Both the position numbers and the translations under genes were made by a program. The notes below the pieces were generated by a model. It was not told the DNA's origin. It did not search any database and worked only from the letters and a program-made list of their open reading frames with translations. A stretch of DNA of 64,000 nt, from NCBI GenBank assembly GCA_916700875.1, contig CAKAKS010000038.1, positions 17,696,326-17,760,325 on the forward strand, read 5' to 3'. Origin of the DNA: Sebastes aleutianus. Lineage: Eukaryota > Chordata > Actinopteri > Perciformes > Sebastidae. The stretch's first letter is position 1; every line of letters starts with the position of its first letter. Of the stretch, positions 55,101-63,000 are shown piece by piece.

Positions 55101-57049
55101 AAAACTATTCATTTAATGAATGCAGTGACAGCTAAAATAGGAGAGTAATGCCAGGTACACAGTACACGAGAATCAAGCTGATTTTGGGCCTGATTCCCCC
55201 CCTCCCGACAATGGTCAGCAAAGCCCCGATTTTTTTGATGGTTGTAAAGATTATCTTACCAGATGTTCCTGTGGTGTGAGGTATGGTAAGAGTCTCTTTT
55301 ACATCCCCTAATCTGCTTGGTCCATCCTTTGTCCTCCGGTGCTCCTAACGGCATCTGCAAGATTTCACAGACCGGAGGAAAACAAGCAGTAAGAGCTGAT
55401 CTGAGGTCTGCTGTCCATGAGAGCCGGCTGTCAATCACTCGCGAACTCCGACCAAACGGTCAAACTAGGCCACGCTGATCAAATATGAATCAATATTATG
55501 TCACAGTAATGCCTATTTCTCACTCAAATGTTTTCTGAATCATCTTGTAGTGCACGGTTTAGCTGTAAAATGAGAAAGTTTGTGACGCTGAGCACAGCCA
55601 ATAGGAAACGCTCTCTATATGACATGACCTGTGATTGGTCAAAGATTTTTTAAAGCCTGAAAACAGAGCCATGAGGAGGTGCAGAAGTCTAGTTTTCTCT
55701 CAGAACCCTTGAATTACAATATGCTGAAAGGTTATTATGAAATGTTTGCCCAATGATGCAAAAAATATACTGCCTACTGCCACTTTAAGATTTGAAAATC
55801 TTTTAGTGTGGGCCAGCCTTAAGCGATTACAAGAACATCTGCGTCTCCTCATTTTAGTTTGATATATGGTCTTAAATACACTTTCAAAGTTTCCCTACTG
55901 CATTTCTCGTTTAAATAATGTTTCAACTACATAAGTACCTCGATATTTCTTTTTTGTGTCCTTATGATGCAACTCAACAACATTGCTTTTACCTTTTTTT
56001 TAGCCTTTTTTTTCTTGTGGCTAAGACACAACACACACACACACGCACTGGATTTCTTACCCACACATCCTCCTCTCCTCCGCTGCCTTAGCCTCCACAC
56101 ACACACACTTTCCCCTCTGACTCTAGTTGTACTTTGGACCTCCGCAAACAAAAACAAACTCGTAATCCCTTCTAAGCACATCTGTCTGGTTGTGTTCTCC
56201 TCGTCTTTTTAAGCTCCGCTGGCTTTATTTCAGCGGCTGCATCTGTCAGAACGGAGTGTACACAGATAAGTGCCATATATGATACAGTACAGTGCAGCCG
56301 GGATAACAGAGCGACTGGATCTGCGCTGATCCGAGTGACGCAGCACGTTATGTAATATTAAAAAGGAGGGATTGAGGGAGACGGCTGGAACAGGAGAAAG
56401 AGAGAGAGCGCCTGTGGGAGGAGATGACAGAATCTGCTGAAATGATCATTTTAAATTGAAATGATTTCAGTTTTTCCTCTGACAGCGTCTCCCTGTGCAC
56501 TCAGGGAAAGAGCAGAAAAAATGATAATTGCCTGCATAATTAATGGTGCTACTTTTGGGGCTAGATTTGATATTTTAACTGCGTTGATGTTTTATTAATA
56601 GACTTATTTAATGGGGATGTCAGTGCTGGGGCCAGGCCAAACTAAGTGCCTCTTAATAAGACAGAAACAACAGAAAACATGCACATAATTGATGGACAAA
56701 TTCTTTGGGTGAATGAATGAATTATACATTATAGTTCTTTTTTACGTTGTCAAACTAAACCACATTTGTTTTTATTGTCTCTTTTCTTTTATGTGACTAG
56801 ACCTGAGGGAGGGCTCTCCCCATTCACCCAGTAAAAAGAAGAGCTACCGAGGAGTCGCCCGAGACAGCATCAGCTCCACAGAGGGAGAGGTTTGTATTAA
56901 AACACACTCACCTGCACTTTGTTCTTTTTTTTTGTGACCAACAGATTTCTTACTTAACAACATCTGCTGAAATATCAAACAGATGTGTGTTTTAATCACA
57001 TTATTCTTACATTTAATATGTCTTTAATTTCACCATAGGGTGTTTAATC

Positions 57050-57085
<36 letters not shown>

Positions 57086-60000
57086 GCTTTAACCCTTGTC
57101 CATTCCACTTTATTCCTTTAATGAATTAATTACTACGCGTTGCTCTGCGGCACTAATTGAGTCTGCGACGCTGTCACAACTTATTGTCTCTCCCCGTGTG
57201 ATAATAACAGCCACAGTCCTTTTCTGGATGAAAGGCTCTCGTCTGGCTAATGCTGTCACTTAACTCAGCTAGAGTCAGGAATAAGTTCAGATTGGAAGAA
57301 CAATTTGGAGAGAGCTGCATCAGAATTGGCAGGAGCGCAGAAACCAGGCAGTGTGTGAGGCTTCCAGGGGGAAAAGAGGGCAGGGAATTAGAAATGGTGA
57401 AAGTATGTCAAGTGACTTCTCTCCGATTAGTCTGCAGCGTTGGCTGGTTCAGTTCACTTTTGCTTTGATTGCACTTTATTCTTCCCTTTTTTTTCTGTGA
57501 CCACTTCAGAGCCTTTGCCTTCCTCTCGTTCAAACTTTCATTAATTTTCTTTCCATCGTAATTCCTCATCTTCTGACCTCATCTCACCCCCTCTCATACC
57601 CTTCCTCACATTTACCCCTCCCTTCTCCTCCATTTGCTTCATCTGACTTTCTCTTTTTTTCCGTCTTCAGGAGGGGCACGGCAGTCCAGCCCACAGTCGA
57701 TCTGGTTCAGTTCGTAGTGCGGCCTCTTGTGATGGAGGAGCTGCCATCCTCAGGACCACTGGCAGCGCAGAAAGCTCCCCCAGAAGAGGTGCAGGTCAGT
57801 ATTCCTGCACCTTCACTACAGTACATCCCATGATGAAGGATCTGATGTTCACCAGTACATCTGTAACTATATCTACTCGTCACTGGACGTAGGAGTAATC
57901 TCAGTGTGGGGCGTTTGTGATCACAGGTTCTCAGTCTCCTGCGATGTCGAGCCCCTCTCACTGTGTGGAGGAACACAGACAAGCTTCTCATCCTGGGTAA
58001 GATGACAAATAGTTGCTATGTATTTTTTTTTTCTTGTACACATACCAACTAATACAATGGTTCTCAAACTTTTTTCAAAAATGTACCCCTTGACCAGCAC
58101 AAAGAAGACAGTTTACGCCATTTAACGATTGCACTGAAAATAGGAATATGGAATAAAAAATGTTGTTTATCGAATTTCCATTTACAATTTTTTATTGGAC
58201 TTAATATAGTATAATTATTTTAGGAATAATTTACTACTGATATTTTTTAAATTAATAATTTTTAAATCTCATGTATCCCCTGCAGTACTCCAAACTATCC
58301 CTAGGGATACTCATACCCCTATTTGAGAAACACTGAACTAATGCATGATGACGAAATAAAACTAGACAAGCTGGATGACATAGTTACATACAGTGATAAA
58401 CAGAATATAAGTAGAGAGTATTTAGTGCATCAATGCTGGACAACTCTACTAAATAATAACTGCATCTGAGTTCCAGTCTTATCTTCCTGCTGGTGCATTA
58501 ACTAATGAATGATGCATTGTGGGACCCTGTCCAACAGAACATCTGGATGTTTTTTTTGTATCTATCCTACTAAATGAGTCCAGGTACAGAAAATGTTTAT
58601 GATGTGCAGTACAGTAATCGTCACCACTGACCTCTATTTCTCTCTCTGTGTCTCAGCTCCACCGAGCCGTCAGCAGAGGACAGTCCAGAGAAACTCACGG
58701 CCAAGGTACATGAGGTTTGGCGACTGTACTTTGGGCAAATAATGATTCACTTTACAGATACTGTACAGTGAGGACATTAAAGGACATTTTGTTTTGCCCT
58801 CTGTAATGTAAGTCCAGTCAGCAGGCTTTTTGTCAGATCTATATACTTAAATACTGTAAATTTGTTGATTTCTTCTGGTATGCCATTTAGCTTTGATGTG
58901 TTGTGTTATTTCTGTTGAACAGACCTCTCTTACATGGCCCCACTTCTTCTCCTATTCATATTACTTGGTATTGTATTCTTTTGTGTTTTGTTCAATCATA
59001 CCTCAATCCACTGAAATGGAAATGAGTTGGTACTTAAAGAGGTAAACATTAAGGGTTTAGTACTACTTGCAAAAATGCGTAATTGCATTATTAATTACAA
59101 GAAAAAATCAATGAGTATCCCTACATAATCTTAAATATCTCTTATAATCTTAACTATGTCTTCAGCAACACTGTAAAAAATGTCCATTTTAACAATCTTA
59201 TGATCTGTTTTTAAATATTAAATTCCAGTTTTGTGGTTTTCCCAAGTATTCCCCGTGCAAATCAGTTTGTTTCATAACGCATCTTCAATCAGCTAAATGT
59301 CATACTGACACATTAAGATTAAAGTTGTTAACATGGGCATTCGTTTGCAGTGTAGCAACCTGCATGAAAACTCTCTTTCTAATCCTGTGTAATATCAGAT
59401 GTGGTTACCATAGGATTAAAAAGGAGATTATTTTTGATCCTGCACCAATCCAATCCTTTTCTCTCTCCAAGGACACGCTCTCAGCTTGAGACGAGTGCAC
59501 ATCAGAAGATAAATCAATGCAGAATGTATTCGCATTAATAGTTATGTGGAGCTTTTAAGTGAGGATTCAGCCCAGCGAGCTGAAAGTCTGAACCTGTGAG
59601 ATTAGTTTCGCTTTTACTTCAGACAGAACTCCTTTGAGCCACAGTATATAGCTAAATGTAAGATGAGGCTCTTCACTTTCAACTCAAAATCTTATATAAA
59701 TGTAATGTTACACTTTGTCTTTAACTCAGAGGACCAATGGCCTAACACTTGCGCTGTGAAAAAAACGATTGCTCTATTTATTAGTTTTAGTTTCCCTCCT
59801 CCTGGTAGTCCGTAATTCTTAGCAGCAGCTTGTCTCTGCATGTTTAAGCACAGATTTTGGATCTTAATTCCATAAATGTCCACACTCTGGCACACTACCA
59901 AGGACACACAGAGAGAGAGAGATTTTAAAAAATTGGATAGCATCCAACTACATCATTTCCAACCACTACTCACGTCTTAAAAATGAGGGATGTGCACAAC

Positions 60001-63000
60001 CCTGACATCTTGCAGTCTATCAAACAGCTTAAGTATATTAGTGGAATATGCTTTTTATTGACTGTCAAATATTAGGAAGAAGCACATCGATCATTCTGGT
60101 ACGTGCTCGGAGGAAAATATCTTCATTCTTCTGATTCATTCACTCCTCGTCCAGTCTCTGTTTAAGAAATAGAAATAGAGAAGCACTCCGTCTAATCAAC
60201 TAATCTCAGCCTCAGAGCTCGTTGGCTCTCACCACCACGCTTATAAAGTGTGTTGTTGATTTCTCAGGGACCCACTCTGAACGATGATCTGAGCGCCAGC
60301 AGCAGCAGCTCAGTGGAAATCAGCGGCCTGCTGAGTGAAGCCAAGATGTCGGGACGCTCACACACACTGGTGCTCTCCTCAGATGAGGTACACATATTAA
60401 CTTAAACTACTGTCTTTTTTGTTAATGGAAGTTGGGTAAGGTGATGATAGTTTGTAAGATGAAATGCGTTATTAAAACGTTTAAACAAATAATGTACATG
60501 AGATTGATTACACAACATCAAAGGTGCATCCCTCTAAATACAAGCTCACAAAATGAACATTTAAAGGAACAGTGTGCAGCATTTTGTGGGATCTATTAGC
60601 TATTGGAATATGATATTCATAACTACGTTTTTATTAGTGTATAATCACCTGAAAATAAGAATCATTGTGTTTTTGTTAGCTTAGAATGAGTCCTTCATAT
60701 CTACGGGTCCTCTTCACGTAGTCCGCCATGTTGCTCTCTACAGAAGCCCAGAACGGACAAACCAAACGCTGACTCTAGAGAGAGCTTTTCACGTTTTTAC
60801 GTTACCTGAAGGGCACCGTAGTTCTCCGCCACACTTGTGAAACTGTGGTAATGTGAGCCGCAGAGTGCAAAACCGTGGTACCGCCAGCCGCCGTCTGACT
60901 TCCGTTGCTACTAAAATAGTATTATTATGGTATGGATGGCCTCTGAGCGAGGCGAACGCCGTTGTGCACTCTGCGGCTCACATTACAGCAGTCTAGAAAA
61001 GGAAGGAGTGAGCGGAGGGTTACTCAGTTGGTTGCAATCTGCAACCACACCACTAGATGCCGCAAAATCCTACACACTGTACCTTTAAGAAAAGTTTTCA
61101 AATACCTTGTCAGTTCAAATGTGGCCAAAATGCTCTAAACCCATTTACCTGACATCCAAAACTTTGATCAAAATCCACTTTTTTGATTCATAACTTGAAG
61201 AAAAAAAAAAAAAAAAAACATATTTGTAAAACTGTAGGCATCTGTCAGTTCATCTGTTTTAAAATACACATTTAAGTGTAAACAACAACTGAAACAAAAG
61301 ACAGAAAAAACATTATCCTTACAGGGAGAAGCTTCTCTCATATTCCTCTGGTAGAAAACAACAGGCTAAAAATCAAGGCACCAGTTTAGGCTCATTATAT
61401 TCAAATGTTAGTCCAGGCTGCTGTAGTGTAAGCCATATTGTTTATTCCCTGTTAACAACCCAGTTACCTTCTGTTGTTTTCAATGCTGCCACGTTCAGAG
61501 TCTGGATATGATAGATGACGAGGTGAGACTTGTGTTTAACTGTGAGCATGTCTTTATGTGTCTGTTGAGCATACGCCATTTGTCTGTGTGTCATTCCCAC
61601 AGAGTAATATGTGTTGCTACAGAATTTAGTTGTCACTTGCTGGGAAATGTCTTGAATGTGTCGTTGATTTCATCTGAGCTCATTAAGTGTTCCCTAAACA
61701 TTATCATTCTGCATCCTGTAGATAGAAGTTAAGAGTTTTACATCTTCTCTGCTCCCCTGTCTGTCTCTCTCCCTGTCGTACATGTTCAGATCCTAGATGA
61801 GGGACAACTCCCGAAGCAGCACCAGTGGCAGAACCGCAGCATCACAGAGTGGACCTCCCAGCAAGTGGCCCGCTGGCTAATGGGCCTCAACTTAGAACAC
61901 CACATCCCAGAATTCACTGCCAAAAACATAGATGGAGAGCAGCTGCTGCAGCTGGAGAGTACTGAGCTCAAGGTAAGTTAAAGGTTGTTCACACATACTG
62001 TATGTTTTGCTCACATACATACTGTACTGTCTATAAAGTGTTTTCCCTAAGATGGAGCAAAATCTTTTCGCACAATTTGTTTTGTGTGCTCCCAAAGCGC
62101 ACCCTGCCGGGAGGTTTCTATGTCTGCCAGCACCAGAAGGGCTCTTGAGGCCTAAATAGGCTACATAGCTACAGTACATTTGTGCACAGTAATTATCAGG
62201 GAAATGTCTGTTTGGCCTACATATTAGGTATCTCAACATTTAGGAAAATACACTTTCATTGAACACAGTAAATTAACTTGCCTCACTACACTGTTGTATT
62301 ATCAAACAGTGTTAATTCACTTAAATTACATTTTCAATCATTAAATAAAATACATTTATGACGTTTCTTCAAGGGAATCCTATCCAAATAATATATAACG
62401 TTAATATCTCTGAGGGAATCCATCAAAATTGTCTTAGAGATTGACAGCTGACAGCTTGACAGATTGACAGCTGTTGCAATCAGAGGTATTGCCACCTGCT
62501 GGCTATTAGAAAGAATGCAAATTTAAGGCACTTCAGCATTGGCTTCCCTTCTCAGACCTCAGAGTGGCCCACTGGTCCAAGCCCGACCTGAGCAATGGCA
62601 GTTGTAAAAGCCTGAATATCCAATGTAAAAAAATGAATAAATACATAAAAGTTCGGTAACAGACATTTGTGACATGATCTCCGACATGCGCCTTTTCCTA
62701 CCGAATGTTCAGCACAGTCATATCACAGACTATAAGAAAAAAAACACCAGGAAATTGGCACAAACCCGATCTTAGGACAGATAATCAAAGCTCTAGACCA
62801 AAGGAAGAAAGATGCTTATGCGCTTTTATTTTTTCAGGCCCTTGGAGTTACTTCTTCCCAGGAGCGTGCCCTGATCAAGAAAAAGATCAAAGACCTTAAA
62901 GTGCTGATGGAGAAGGCCAAGAGGAACTGGGAGAAAGTGGAGAAACAGCGCGAGAAGCTACGGAAGAGAGAGCTGGAGCAGCAGCAGAAAGACGAGCGCA

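Larger units (their letters stand above)
54794..56800 (+). other. ppp1r9a: Intron 10 (2.0 kb)
   Basis: It holds a TTAA-flanked MITE (54846-55116) and a reverse copy (55425-55790) of the repeat seen at 5890-6240. 55140-55424 may be part of a further degenerate element. CA-rich patches occur near 56029 and 56097. Confidence 0.8.
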
